Shown: positions 1 to 9,521, numbered from the stretch's first letter. The stretch: 64,000 nt of DNA from Rathayibacter caricis DSM 15933 (GCF_003044275.1 NZ_PZPL01000001.1:1302001-1366000), one strand, 5' to 3'. The notes: generated by a model not told the origin, from the sequence alone. Made by a program: numbers and translations.

Positions 1-326
1 ACGAAGTCGGAGGCGGTGCCCAGCACGTACCAGCCCGCATCCTCCGGGATCTCGTCGGTGGGGCGGGTGTCGGTGACGGTGACGGTCGGCAGTGTGCCGG
101 TGAATCGGCGCAGCTCGGCCGTCGATCCGGTCTCGGTGAGTTCGGCGCTGGTGCCGGCGACACTCATCGAGAGTGCACCGGTACCCGTCAGGGGCGTGAT
201 CGTCACGTTGACGTCGACGGCGTCGTCGTCGAGTTCGGCGGCTACGGCCTGCCCGGCGACGGTGGTGAGGAGGAGGCATCCGGCTGCCGCGATCGCGGTG
301 CGGGCCCACAGGGTTCTGAGCGTCAT
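1..326 (-). CDS. WxL-like secreted surface protein, C-terminus cut by window edge
   Basis: The first 108 residues of a secreted protein are visible; the rest lies beyond base 1. It starts at ATG 326 with a signal peptide (positive MTLRTLWAR start, hydrophobic core, GQAVAA cut region), followed by an acidic strand-rich segment. It is a clear paralogue of the protein at 21506-22126: both share LSMxVAGTS near residue 55, RRFTGTLPTVTVTDTR, and GWYVLGxASDF. The strand pattern and the VTDTR...GW block resemble WxL-type wall-binding domains of Gram-positive bacteria, although the WxL signature itself cannot be seen here. It follows the large glycosidase gene at 451-5394 across a strong hairpin, exactly as its paralogue follows the GH39-like gene. 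A role in holding enzymes at the cell surface is inference. Confidence 0.7.
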   Translation of the reverse strand, partial: MTLRTLWARTAIAAAGCLLLTTVAGQAVAAELDDDAVDVNVTITPLTGTGALSMSVAGTSAELTETGSTAELRRFTGTLPTVTVTDTRPTDEIPEDAGWYVLGTASDF

Positions 327-409
327 CGGGTCTTCTTTCGGGTCGGACTCGCGGTGACGAGTGAGAGGTGGTGCGGAGGGTTTCGGGCGCGGGAGGGTGT
401 CGCGCGGGA

Positions 410-445
410 GGAGGGGTGGGAGCGGATGGCCGCTCCCACCCCTCC
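410..445 (-). terminator. Strong intrinsic terminator after large glycosidase
   Basis: A perfect 16-bp stem (410-425 with 430-445) closes a 4-base loop. It lies 5 bp past the stop codon of the 451-5394 gene and before the WxL-like gene. No long T tract follows, as is usual in high-G+C actinobacteria. It may reduce rather than stop read-through into the WxL-like gene. Confidence 0.75.
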
Positions 446-450
446 GGTGC

Positions 451-3400
451 TCAGCAGGTGCGAGCGGTGTAGGGCGCTTCGACGGTGCGGCTCAGCGCCG
501 CGCCGTTCACGGTGGCCGTGGCGTCGACCGTGGCGGTGCCCGCCGGGATCGAGCCGAGGCGGGTCGTGAACGCCTGCGTGGCCGAGGAGCCGGGCTTCAC
601 TCCGGTGAACACCTTGGTGCCGTAGGCGGTGCGCAGCGTGATGCCCATCGGAGTCGCTTCCTCGTTCTTCGCCGTCACCGTGAGCACGACCTTGCCGCTG
701 ATGCAGCGCGAGCTCGCCGACGCCGTCACCTTCAGCGCGGGGGCCGCGGCGATGGTGAAGGACGCGGTGGGCGACGCGGCGGAGGTGCCGATCGAGTTGG
801 TCGCGACGACGCTCGCCGTGTACGTCCCTGCAGGCAGGGCGGCGAACACCGCGCTCGTGGTCGTGCCGGTCCTCGTGATCGCGGCGCCTGCGGTCGGAGT
901 GACGGTCGCGGTGTATCCCGTGATTACTGCTCCTCCGTCGGCCGGAGCCGTCCACGAGATGGTGGCCGCGTCACCGGCGACGGCGACGGCGGGTGCCGCC
1001 GGTGCCTTCGGAGCGGTGGCGGCGCCCGGCTCGACCGTGACGGTCACGCTGGGCCGGACCGTGGTCCCCGCCATCGCGCCGAGCACGGTGAAGGTCCCCG
1101 CGGTCGCGTACGAGGCCGGAGCGACGGCGTCCCAGGTGACGGCGCGCGACTCCTTCGCCCCGGTGCCGCCGCTGAAGACGGCGACCGCGGTGCGCGGGAG
1201 GACGGGTGCCGTGCCGAGGGCGGTGGTGGCGGTCTGCTGCTCGATCGAGGCGATCTCGCTGCCGCTGTCGCCGACGCTGATGGTCGCGGTGACCGCCTGC
1301 GTCGAGCCCGTCAGCACACCGGTCGCGGTGATCGTGCCGGGAGTGGCGAAGCGGGAGGCGGGGATCGCGTCCCAGGTCGCGCGCAGCTCGCCGCGCGATC
1401 CGTCGGAGTAGACGCCGATGACGGTCGCGGGGAGCGTCACCGGGGTGTTGACGGTGGTGCGCTTGGCCACGGCCTCGAAGGAGCCCGGGTAGTCGGCGTA
1501 CACGTCGAACTCGGATGCGGCGATCGCGGAGTGGGCGCCGCTGGTCGAGCGGCTGGCCTGGAAGGTCGCGCGCAGCTGCGTGGTCGTCACCGGGGTGAAG
1601 GCCACCTCGCTGGGCGTACCCATCGCGTTCACCGGGTACTGGGTGCCGGGGCGCAGAGCGACCGGCTTCCAGGTGGTGCCGTCGAGGTACTCGAGCGACC
1701 AGGAGGCGGGGAGGGCGACGCCGCCCCCGCTGCCCTGGGCGGCGTCGTTCCAGAAGGAGGCCCCGGCGCCGGCTACCCGCATCGGGGTGGCCCACGTGTA
1801 GGTCAGTGTCTGGCTCGCCGGCCGGTTGTCGCTGTAGGTGCCCCAGAGCTTGTTCTGCTCGGTCTGCACGCCGGGGACGGTCTCGCCGTCGTTGATGGCG
1901 GCGAGACGGTTCCACGGGGCGACGTAGGAGGCGGACGGAGTCGCGTACGACCCGACCTCCGGGCCCAGCGGGCGGACGTCCGAGACCTCGACGACCTGCT
2001 CGGAAGTGGTCTGCTTCACGGTGTCCGAGGCGGTGAAGCGGAGCGTGTACGAGCCGGGCTTCGAGAAGCGGACCGTCGTCGCCGCGGAGGCCGCGTCGGT
2101 GAAGGTCGCCGTCGAGTCCGCGGGCTTCGCCACCACGGTCCAGGCCTGGGTGAGCTCGCCGATCGGCAGTCCGTCGTCGGACGCGGTGCCGACGAACCGG
2201 GCGATGCTCGGGTCGGCGACGGCGAGGCGCTGGATCGACACGACGGGAGCCGCGTTCTCGGCCGGCGTGTAGGCCGCAGCCACGTTCTTCAGCTGCACCT
2301 CCTTGATGCCGGTCTTCTGACCCTGCTGGTGCGAGACGAGGACCCGGATCTTCTGGGTCGTGACGTCGGCGAACCGGACGGTGTTCTCGTTGCCGGTCGG
2401 GACCTTCGGCGTGCGGGCCTGGGCCGTCACCGACTTCCAGGCCGTGCCGTCCCAGTACTGCACCGAGTACGACTTCGGGGCGGAGTAGCCCTGCACGGTC
2501 GTGCCCGAGGAGGTGCGGTAGAAGTAGATCCCGGCCTGGTTCACCTTCTGCGCGCTGCCGAGGTCGATCTCGAGCCAGTCACTGGCGTTCGGCGATCCGG
2601 CGGTGCCCCAGAAGGGCTCGTTGACGGTGGAGCCGTCGACCGCGTTGGCCGGCACGAGGCTCTTGCCGGAGGGAGTGGTTCCGCTCGCCGAGTAGGAGGC
2701 CGTGGCGGTCCTGCCCTGGGCGAGGTCGGGAGCCGCACTGGTCGTCGGGTCGATGTCGACGCCGGCCTTGCCGAGCAGGTCGACGACCCGGTCGGTCGAG
2801 GCGAAGCGCACGTCCTGCGCGGGCTTCACGGCGTTCGCGGCCGAGAAGAGCACGGTCGCGTCGGTCGTGACCTCACCGGTCACGGTGTCGAACTCGACCG
2901 GCACGAGGCTGTCGATCGTGAAGGCGCGCTCGCCGTCGAGGTAGACGGAGTAGCCCTCGGGGGTGTCGCCGTAGTGGCGGGTGCCGCCCGGCTCGTCCCA
3001 CACGATCGTGAGGTCCTTGTCGTGGTACTTCAGGTTGTTCGCCGTGAAGTGGTCCCAGTCGATGTCGATGGGCGAGAGCTCGAGGACCGAATCGGTGCGG
3101 GCCTGCAGGCCCATCGCGTCCTCGACGACGGTGAAGTTCGTCGTGCCGAGCTGCGTCTGGTGGATCCAGGAGCGGTACTTGATCGATCCGCCGTCGGCGG
3201 CCGAGCCGTGCGACCAGAACTCGTTCTCGTTCTGGCGGGTGACGTCGCCCTTCTCGTAGCTGGCCCAGGCGTTCCAGTAGAGCATCTTCTTGTAGTAGTC
3301 GCTGGTCAGGTACGAGTTCGGGTAGTCGCGCAGCGTCGAGGACAGCAGGCGGAACATGACGGTGGAGTTGATGGTCGAGAAGTTGTTCGAGTAGTGCTTG

Positions 3401-5394
3401 CCCGATCCGGCGTCGCGCAGCGCGCGGGCCTTCGCGTCCTTCTGGTTGGCGGTGTAGAAGGGGAACGGGGCGTACTGCTCGCTGTCGACGAAGAGGCGGA
3501 AGGCGTCGAGGTACTTCTGGTCGAAGTCGGCGTCGCCGGGCTTGGGCATGAGGCCGACGGTGTACGGGTAGTACATGTTGACCTCCTTCCACGGGATCTT
3601 CGATCCGGCGGGGAGGCCCGAGGAGCCGTCCGAGTAGGAGGCCTTGATCATGTTGCCGAAGAAGCCCGCCTCGTCGGCGGTGCTGCGCTTGTCCTCCCAG
3701 AGGACGTCGAGGACCGACTTCTTGATCGCCTCGGCCTTGGCCGTCATGCGGTCGGCTCCGGCGGTGTCCCCGGCGAGGCGGTACGCCTCGGCGGCGGCCA
3801 CGGCACCGGAGTAGAGGTAGGCGCTCTCGGGGCGGTCCATCGGGTAGGAGTTCCACGCGTCTCTGTTGCGCCACGAGAACGAGACGGCGTCGACGTCGTT
3901 GCCGGTGAGGGCGGGGTTCGAGTACTCGAGCAGGTTGTTCTTGTTCGTGTCGAACTCGGCCAGCTGACCGGCGATGTCGTCCTCGGCGTAGGTCGCGAGC
4001 TTGTCGGCGATCGCGGCGTCGCCACCGTGCAGCGCGTAGGAGTTCCACGCGGCCTCGGAGATGTAGTTGGTGTAGCTGCTGTTCCAGTTGTTCGGGTTGC
4101 CGGGGTTGTCGATGTAGCGGCTCTCGCGGGCCGTCTCGCCGGCCGACAGCCAGGTGCCGTAGGCGCTGGAGGGGTCGCGGAAGTACTTCATGTCCTCGAT
4201 GAACATGCCCGCGGTGAGGACGATCGCATTGTTGTAGGCCTGACCGAAGACCCCCTCCATCGAGGTGGGGAACTGGTAGTCGTTGCCCGGGACCTGCGCG
4301 TCGAGGAAGTTCGTGCGCAGCAGCCACCAGCGGTAGAAGAGCGTCTTGTCGATCTCGCCCGAGGGGGTCTCGAGGTAGGGGATGTTCTCGACCCACCACG
4401 CGTTGTAGCTCGTGGTCTGCGTCGTGAACGCCGCCGCCGGCGTCGCCGCGGCGATCGACTGGAACTCGGTGGTGCTCTCGGGGATCTCGGTGGTGGTGAA
4501 GCCGAGCTGCAGCTTCACGTCGGCAGGTGCGGCCGAGGCCGAGACGGTGCGGGTGAGCGCGGTGCCGTCGACGCCGAAGCCGTCGCCCGAGAAGCGGGTC
4601 GCCACCTGGGTGACGTTGTGGGCGGTCGTGACCGAGCCGGTCAGCTCGCTGCCGGTGGCGGTGCGGGCCAGGCCCGACTCGGCGCGCAGGGCGACCGTCT
4701 TCGTGGATCCGTCGGTGGTGCTGATCTGCAGCCGCTCGACCGCGACGTTCTGCCGCGAGATGAACTTGGTCTGCTTCACCAGCAGGCCGCCGCCGGTGTA
4801 CTCGGAGTACCAGTAGCTGGGGGTGTTGTGGCGCTTCGCCTGGTTCTCCTGGAGGGAGACGGCGGCGCCGTTCACGCTCGCAGTCAGCGTCGATCCGCTC
4901 TGCCCGAGGTCCTCGATGTAGGCGATCCGGCCGCGGAAGCCCAGGCCCGCGTCGAAGTTCTGCATGTAGACCGCGCGGCCGCGCGAGAAGAAGACGCCGT
5001 TGTTGTCGTAGTCGATGTTCGCGGGCTGGTCCGAGACGAAGTCGAGACCGCCCGCCTCGTCGGGCTGCACGCCGTCGCGGGAGAGCATCCGATCGAGCCA
5101 GAAGTCCTTCCCCGGGGCGGAGCCGGCGCCGGCGGCGAGGTCGGCGGCGTAGATCTTCCCGAGGTGGGAGACGGTGGGGTCGTAGGTCGCCGTCGTCGGC
5201 GGGATCGCCGTGGCGCCGTTGGTGAAGGTGGGGTAGCCGAGGCTCTCGTTGCTGTTCTGCAGGCCCTCGTCGTAGGGGTCCCAGGCGGTGGCCGCCGAGG
5301 CGGGAGCCGCGACGAGGACCGAACCGGCGAGGACCGCCGTGAGGGCGGTGGCGAGTGCGGTCGTGACCGCTCGGGTTCTTCTGGGTGTTCGCAT
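451..5394 (-). CDS. Secreted multidomain six-hairpin glycoside hydrolase, candidate beta-L-arabinobiosidase
   Basis: This is a 1647-residue secreted enzyme. I start it at ATG 5394 rather than at an in-frame codon 27 residues upstream, because GGGAG precedes it and it begins directly with a signal peptide (twin Arg, hydrophobic core, cut after APASA near residue 34). An N-terminal beta region is followed by an alpha/alpha-barrel of the MGH1/GH63-like type (about 330-870; NFSTINSTVMFRLL, NENEFW, LELSPIDIDWDHF). Then come a discoidin (F5/8 C) domain (about 893-1037), a second discoidin-like domain (about 1148-1300), two Big_4-type domains, one fibronectin III domain and a Cys-bounded C-terminal module (about 1550-1647) shared with two other proteins here. 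The adjacent GH127 gene and importer suggest the GH121/GH127 pairing known from Bifidobacterium hydroxyproline-linked arabinan use. The GH121 assignment is inference. Confidence 0.7.
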   Translation of the reverse strand: MRTPRRTRAVTTALATALTAVLAGSVLVAAPASAATAWDPYDEGLQNSNESLGYPTFTNGATAIPPTTATYDPTVSHLGKIYAADLAAGAGSAPGKDFWLDRMLSRDGVQPDEAGGLDFVSDQPANIDYDNNGVFFSRGRAVYMQNFDAGLGFRGRIAYIEDLGQSGSTLTASVNGAAVSLQENQAKRHNTPSYWYSEYTGGGLLVKQTKFISRQNVAVERLQISTTDGSTKTVALRAESGLARTATGSELTGSVTTAHNVTQVATRFSGDGFGVDGTALTRTVSASAAPADVKLQLGFTTTEIPESTTEFQSIAAATPAAAFTTQTTSYNAWWVENIPYLETPSGEIDKTLFYRWWLLRTNFLDAQVPGNDYQFPTSMEGVFGQAYNNAIVLTAGMFIEDMKYFRDPSSAYGTWLSAGETARESRYIDNPGNPNNWNSSYTNYISEAAWNSYALHGGDAAIADKLATYAEDDIAGQLAEFDTNKNNLLEYSNPALTGNDVDAVSFSWRNRDAWNSYPMDRPESAYLYSGAVAAAEAYRLAGDTAGADRMTAKAEAIKKSVLDVLWEDKRSTADEAGFFGNMIKASYSDGSSGLPAGSKIPWKEVNMYYPYTVGLMPKPGDADFDQKYLDAFRLFVDSEQYAPFPFYTANQKDAKARALRDAGSGKHYSNNFSTINSTVMFRLLSSTLRDYPNSYLTSDYYKKMLYWNAWASYEKGDVTRQNENEFWSHGSAADGGSIKYRSWIHQTQLGTTNFTVVEDAMGLQARTDSVLELSPIDIDWDHFTANNLKYHDKDLTIVWDEPGGTRHYGDTPEGYSVYLDGERAFTIDSLVPVEFDTVTGEVTTDATVLFSAANAVKPAQDVRFASTDRVVDLLGKAGVDIDPTTSAAPDLAQGRTATASYSASGTTPSGKSLVPANAVDGSTVNEPFWGTAGSPNASDWLEIDLGSAQKVNQAGIYFYRTSSGTTVQGYSAPKSYSVQYWDGTAWKSVTAQARTPKVPTGNENTVRFADVTTQKIRVLVSHQQGQKTGIKEVQLKNVAAAYTPAENAAPVVSIQRLAVADPSIARFVGTASDDGLPIGELTQAWTVVAKPADSTATFTDAASAATTVRFSKPGSYTLRFTASDTVKQTTSEQVVEVSDVRPLGPEVGSYATPSASYVAPWNRLAAINDGETVPGVQTEQNKLWGTYSDNRPASQTLTYTWATPMRVAGAGASFWNDAAQGSGGGVALPASWSLEYLDGTTWKPVALRPGTQYPVNAMGTPSEVAFTPVTTTQLRATFQASRSTSGAHSAIAASEFDVYADYPGSFEAVAKRTTVNTPVTLPATVIGVYSDGSRGELRATWDAIPASRFATPGTITATGVLTGSTQAVTATISVGDSGSEIASIEQQTATTALGTAPVLPRTAVAVFSGGTGAKESRAVTWDAVAPASYATAGTFTVLGAMAGTTVRPSVTVTVEPGAATAPKAPAAPAVAVAGDAATISWTAPADGGAVITGYTATVTPTAGAAITRTGTTTSAVFAALPAGTYTASVVATNSIGTSAASPTASFTIAAAPALKVTASASSRCISGKVVLTVTAKNEEATPMGITLRTAYGTKVFTGVKPGSSATQAFTTRLGSIPAGTATVDATATVNGAALSRTVEAPYTARTC

Positions 5395-5497
5395 CGTCGC
5401 GGACGCTCCCGTTCTGTTCGGCAGTGAGGAAGGGACGGGTCGCTCGAGCCGGCGGGCAGGAGGGGCCACGTGCACGGTAACAATTTCCTCAGAAGAA

Positions 5498-5520
5498 CGA
5501 AAGCCTTTTTAAGTGTTTCG
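5498..5520. promoter_or_regulatory. Candidate repressor operator before large glycosidase gene
   Basis: CGAAA and TTTCG face each other across 13 bases, flanked by AA and TT so that AACGAAA/TTTCGTT are the full arms (5496-5522). The same CGAAA-N13-TTTCG spacing occurs at 10929-10951 before the solute-binding protein of the same locus. A further AAAGCTTT palindrome lies at 5558-5565. The natural candidate binder is the LacI protein at 11024-12046. The rest of the 301-bp gap (5395-5695) holds only this region and the terminator below. Confidence 0.4.
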
Positions 5521-5628
5521 TTCGGCGCGCCTCGCGAAGGAGATGATTGCCGCCGTTAAAGCTTTCTCGGCCCGAGTCAAGAGCGAAAGGCTCGAAACAT
5601 CCGGTCGTGCACGATCCCGACGACGACG

Positions 5629-5665
5629 GAGGGCCGCCGCGGAGCACTGCTCCACGACGGCCCTC
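5629..5665 (-). terminator. Hairpin downstream of GH127 gene
   Basis: GAGGGCCG (5629-5636) pairs with CGGCCCTC (5658-5665), and an inner GGAGC/GCTCC stem sits above a 4x4 internal loop. It lies 30 bp beyond the GH127 stop and probably ends the importer-GH127 transcript. Confidence 0.5.
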
Positions 5666-5695
5666 GTCCGAGCGGTCGGCGACCGCCCCTCGACG

Positions 5696-7687
5696 TCAGT
5701 CGGCGACCGGGATCCACACCCGCATCGTCGAGGGACCCCGCTCGGCCCAGTCGTAGTACGGGGTCAGCGAGACGGGCCAGTGCCCCTCCACCCGGCTGCT
5801 CGCCGAGGGCGAGGAGGAGTAGGGCCACGTGCCCTCCACCGGCGCGATCGAGATCAGCCGCACCTGCACGTCGCTGCCGACGGTGCGCGGCTCGACGCCC
5901 GTGTCCAGACGCAGCGTCGAGACGTCGGCGGCGTGCAGCTGCTCGGGCACGTCGGTCGACTCCAGCGCGTAGACCAGGGGGCCCCGCTCGACCGCGACGC
6001 AGCCGCGCACGGCGTCGACCCGCGGGTCGGCGCGGACGAAGCGCGCGGGCAGGGCCAGCTCGACGACGATCTCGTCGCCGCGGGCGAAGGTCGCGCCGAG
6101 CTCGAGGTAGCCGTCACGGAGTCGCTTCTCGAAGGTCTTGACCGAGCCGTCGGCGCGACGGAGGGTCACCGGGGGCTCGGCGGCCCAGCCGGGCACGCGC
6201 AGACTCAGTGTCCACGGCGCGGGTCCGCTCTCGAGCACGCGCACCGCGATCCGGCCGGTGTCCGGGTAGGCGGTCTCGACCGAGAGGTCGATCGCCTGGC
6301 CGCTCGCGAGCGTCGTCGTGATCCGCGACGACGCGAACTGGTGCAGCTGGATCCCGTGCGCGTCCTTCGTCGCCAGGTAGGCGGCGAGACTCGCGAAGGT
6401 GCGCGCGACGTTGGTCGGGCAGCACGACACCTCGAACCACGGGGCGCGCAGCGACGAGGAGGCGCGCACGGACGCCTCGTAGGGGTCGGCCGGGGCGCCG
6501 GGGCGGCGCTGGTGCAGGGTGTTCGCGTAGTAGAAGGCCCGGCCGTCGCGCGACGGCGAGGTCGCGACCACGTTGAACAGCGTCCGCTCGATCAGGTCGG
6601 CGTACTCGACGCCGCCGCGGGCCAGCAGCAGGCGCCAGCTGAACTGCACCGACGCGATGCCGGCGCAGGTCTCGGAGTAGGCGCGGTCCGGCGGCAGCTC
6701 GTGGTCGTCGCCGAAGGCCTCGTCCTGGTGGTGCGAGCCCTGCCCGCCGGTGATGTAGGTGCGGCGGGAGGCGGTGGCGTGCCACTGGCGGTCCAGAGCG
6801 TCCAGCAGTTCCTCGTCGCCGGTCTCGACGGCGAGGTCGGCGGCGCCCGAGGCGAGGTAGTTGGCCCGCACCGCGTGGCCGCGCATCACGGTCGAGGAGC
6901 GGATCGGCTCGTCGTCCTGGTAGTAGGAGCGGCCCCACTCGATGTCGGCGAGCACGCCGTGGCCGCGGCGCTCGACGAACAGGCGTGCCAGCTCGAGGTA
7001 GCGGTCGTCGTCGGTCACGCGCGAGAGCTCGACGAGTCCCGTCTCGACCTCGGCGTGGCCGCAGACCGACTCGATCCCGCCCTCGCCGAAGACGAGGCAG
7101 ATCAAGTCGGCGGCGCGGCGCGCGATGACGAGCAGTCCGTCGTCGGCACCGGGGCGGGTGCGCTCGCGCGCCACAGCGGCCTGGAAGAGGTGGCCCAGGC
7201 AGTAGAGCTCGTGGCCCCACTCCAGATCGGACCAGCGGGGCTGCTGCCCCTCCCGGCCGAAGCGGGTGTTGAGGTAGCCGTCGCGCTCCTGCGCCGCGCC
7301 GACGCGAGCGACGAGGGCGCGGAACCGCGTGTCGAGAGCGGCGGAGTCGGTCCGTCCGATCTCCCAGGCGAGCGCCTCGAGGTACTTGTAGACCTCCGAG
7401 TCCGCGAACTCGCGGCCCTTCCGCCGGCCGGCGAGGGTGCCGGCGGCGGCGAGGTCGAAGTTGGGCAGCCAGCCCTCGCGCTCGAGCCAGTACTCGATGT
7501 GGTCGAGGGTGGCGGAGCCGTTGACCCGCTGGCGGTCGGCCCAGAAGCCCGAGGTCAGCACGACCTCGTCCAGGCCCAGCGGAGTGAGGGCGCCGGCGGC
7601 GGGGACGGCCGGGGCGACGGTCCGGGCGAGGGCGTCGCGGTCGCGGGACGTAGGGGTGCGGGGGTGCGTGTCGATGGTCATGGTCAT
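5696..7687 (-). CDS. GH127 beta-L-arabinofuranosidase
   Basis: This 663-residue protein has no signal peptide and is probably cytoplasmic, acting on imported beta-L-arabino-oligosaccharides. It belongs to the DUF1680/GH127 family (Bifidobacterium HypBA1, about 658 residues). The metal and catalytic set is visible: Glu339 and Cys341 in AYSETCAG, and Cys422-Cys423 in VSCCPTN. These match the known HypBA1 Glu338, Cys340, Cys417 (nucleophile) and Cys418. The GGQGSHHQDEAFG segment upstream of Glu339 is also family-typical. ATG 7687 overlaps the stop of the upstream permease (ATGA), so the genes are translationally coupled; a second in-frame ATG lies 6 bases later. The residue set makes the family call secure; the exact linkage preference is inference. 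Confidence 0.9.
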   Translation of the reverse strand: MTMTIDTHPRTPTSRDRDALARTVAPAVPAAGALTPLGLDEVVLTSGFWADRQRVNGSATLDHIEYWLEREGWLPNFDLAAAGTLAGRRKGREFADSEVYKYLEALAWEIGRTDSAALDTRFRALVARVGAAQERDGYLNTRFGREGQQPRWSDLEWGHELYCLGHLFQAAVARERTRPGADDGLLVIARRAADLICLVFGEGGIESVCGHAEVETGLVELSRVTDDDRYLELARLFVERRGHGVLADIEWGRSYYQDDEPIRSSTVMRGHAVRANYLASGAADLAVETGDEELLDALDRQWHATASRRTYITGGQGSHHQDEAFGDDHELPPDRAYSETCAGIASVQFSWRLLLARGGVEYADLIERTLFNVVATSPSRDGRAFYYANTLHQRRPGAPADPYEASVRASSSLRAPWFEVSCCPTNVARTFASLAAYLATKDAHGIQLHQFASSRITTTLASGQAIDLSVETAYPDTGRIAVRVLESGPAPWTLSLRVPGWAAEPPVTLRRADGSVKTFEKRLRDGYLELGATFARGDEIVVELALPARFVRADPRVDAVRGCVAVERGPLVYALESTDVPEQLHAADVSTLRLDTGVEPRTVGSDVQVRLISIAPVEGTWPYSSSPSASSRVEGHWPVSLTPYYDWAERGPSTMRVWIPVAD

Positions 7688-8598
7688 CCCTTGAAGGCGC
7701 CGGACATGAAGCCGCGGACGTAGTGGCGTTGCAGGAGCAGGAACAGGAGGATGCACGGCAGCGCGAGGACGACCACGCCGGCCTCGGTGGCGCCGTAGTC
7801 GACGACTCCCTGCACCTGTCCGCGGAGGTTCGAGATCGCGAGCGGCATGGTCATGCGGTCGGAGTCGGTGATCAGGATCAGCGGCGCCATGAAGTCGTTC
7901 CAGGCGGCGAGGAACGCGAAGAGCCCGACGGTGATCAGTCCCGGCTTCACGGCGGGCAGCAGCACCTTCCAGAGCACCGACCAGGTCGTGCAGCCGTCCA
8001 TCTTCGCGGCCTCGTCGAGCTCGCGCGGCACGGCGTCGAAGCCGATCCGCATGAGGAACGTCGACAGCGGCAGCTGGAACATCGTCAGGACCAGGGCGAC
8101 TCCGACGAGCGAGTTCGAGAGGCCGACGATGTTCAGCAGCACGTAGAGCGGGATCAGGAGCGTCGCGTACGGCACCATCAGGATCGCGAGGGTCGAGAGG
8201 AACAGCAGGTTCTTGCCCGGGAACTCGAAGCGCGAGAACGCGTAGCCGCCCAGCAGCGAGGTGCCGAGCGTCAGCACGACGGTGAGCCCCGAGACGAGCA
8301 GCGAGTTGCCGAGGTAGACCCAGATGCCGGCCTGGTAGTCGACGAGGGTGGCGTAGTTGCCCAGCCCCCAGCCCTCGGTCTGCCCGGTGCCGGCGCGCGG
8401 GGCGACGGAGGAGACCGCGGTCCAGATCAGCGGGTAGAGGAAGATCACGGCGAGTCCGCCCGTGAGGACCCAGAACGGGGTCTGCACGGCGATGCCGGCG
8501 AGACGGGAGCCGCGCGGTCGGCGGGCGGAGTGCGAGGGCGACGGCTCCGGGGCCGGTTCGGCCGCAGCGAAGCGCTCGAGGTCGGTGGAGAGGGTCAT
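7684..8598 (-). CDS. Carbohydrate ABC transporter permease (MalG-like)
   Basis: This 304-residue inner-membrane protein has six predicted membrane segments. It carries the permease EAA loop (residues reading ELDEAAKMDGCTTWSVLWKV), the contact site for an ABC ATPase. The C-terminus RHYVRGFMSGAFKG is typical of MalG/CUT1 partners. Its ATG overlaps the stop of the preceding permease by one base (TGATG), and its own stop overlaps the GH127 start by four. No ATPase gene lies in this locus, so a shared MsiK-type ATPase encoded elsewhere is likely. Confidence 0.9.
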   Translation of the reverse strand: MTLSTDLERFAAAEPAPEPSPSHSARRPRGSRLAGIAVQTPFWVLTGGLAVIFLYPLIWTAVSSVAPRAGTGQTEGWGLGNYATLVDYQAGIWVYLGNSLLVSGLTVVLTLGTSLLGGYAFSRFEFPGKNLLFLSTLAILMVPYATLLIPLYVLLNIVGLSNSLVGVALVLTMFQLPLSTFLMRIGFDAVPRELDEAAKMDGCTTWSVLWKVLLPAVKPGLITVGLFAFLAAWNDFMAPLILITDSDRMTMPLAISNLRGQVQGVVDYGATEAGVVVLALPCILLFLLLQRHYVRGFMSGAFKG

Positions 8599-9497
8599 CA
8601 GTCGTCTTTCTTTCCGAAGGAGCGGATCTGCGCGATGTTCAGCACGACGAGCGCCAGGAGCACGATCACCGAGAGGGCTCCGGCGACGCCCAGATCGTTC
8701 TGGCCCTGGAAGGCCATGCTGTAGATCAGCTGCACGACCGTGATGGTGGAGTTGTCCGGCCCGCCCTTGGTGAGGATGTAGAACTGCTCGAACGCGAGCA
8801 GCGACCCCGTGACGCAGAGCACGGTGGTGAGGGCGAGGGTGGGCTTGAGCAGCGGCAGCGTCACTCCGGTGAACGTCTGCAGTCGCGAGGCGCCGTCGAT
8901 GCGCGCGGCCTCGTAGACCTCCTCGGGGATGCCCTGGAGGCCGACCATCATCAGCAGCATGTAGAAGCCGGCGAAGCGCCAGACGATCAGGAAGATCGTC
9001 GACCAGAGCGCGCCGGTCGGGGTGCCGAGGAACGTGATGCCCCAGCTCTCCATCAGGCCCGCGAACGGCCCGGCGAGGGGGGAGTAGAGGACGTAGAAGA
9101 GGAGCGAGGCCGAGGCGAGGCCGAGCGCGGTCGGGATGAGGAACGCCGTGCGGAGGAAGTTCTTCCACCGGGTCGACTCCTGCACGATCAGCGCGAGGGC
9201 GAGGCTCAGGGCCAGCAGGATCACGGTCGTCAGGACCGTGTAGAGCAGCGTGAACCGGATGGACGCCCAGAAGAAGCGGTCCGTGACGGCGTCGCCGAAG
9301 TTGGTGGGGAAGTTCACACCCCGGTTGCCCGCGAGCAGGGGCCAGTCCGAGACCGACATCTGCAGCACGAGTCCGAGCGGGACGAGGAAGAGCAGCGCGA
9401 CGAACAGCGCTGTCGGGGCGGCGTACGCCCAGCCGAGGAGTCCGGGGGCGCGGCGGCGGACCCGGGTGCGGCCGACGTCGCTGGCGGTGGCTGTCAT
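8598..9497 (-). CDS. Carbohydrate ABC transporter permease (MalF-like)
   Basis: This 299-residue permease has six membrane segments and an EAA loop (VYEAARIDGASRLQTF). It is the MalF-type partner of the downstream permease, and both serve the binding protein at 9576-10871. The ribosome site is poor (AGAAAGC well upstream), and a hairpin at 9522-9560 separates it from the binding-protein gene. That arrangement commonly keeps permease levels below binding-protein levels. The substrate is inferred to be beta-L-arabino-oligosaccharide from the GH127 neighbour. Confidence 0.9.
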   Translation of the reverse strand: MTATASDVGRTRVRRRAPGLLGWAYAAPTALFVALLFLVPLGLVLQMSVSDWPLLAGNRGVNFPTNFGDAVTDRFFWASIRFTLLYTVLTTVILLALSLALALIVQESTRWKNFLRTAFLIPTALGLASASLLFYVLYSPLAGPFAGLMESWGITFLGTPTGALWSTIFLIVWRFAGFYMLLMMVGLQGIPEEVYEAARIDGASRLQTFTGVTLPLLKPTLALTTVLCVTGSLLAFEQFYILTKGGPDNSTITVVQLIYSMAFQGQNDLGVAGALSVIVLLALVVLNIAQIRSFGKKDD

Positions 9498-9521
9498 CGT
9501 GTGCTGACGCTTTCTGTGGGG

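Noticed and set aside
361..5427. Long plus-strand open frame opposite the large glycosidase gene
   Set aside because: It is the antisense shadow of a G+C-rich gene: low-complexity Gly/Arg/Val protein, no domain, and the minus frame has signal peptide, domains and ribosome site.
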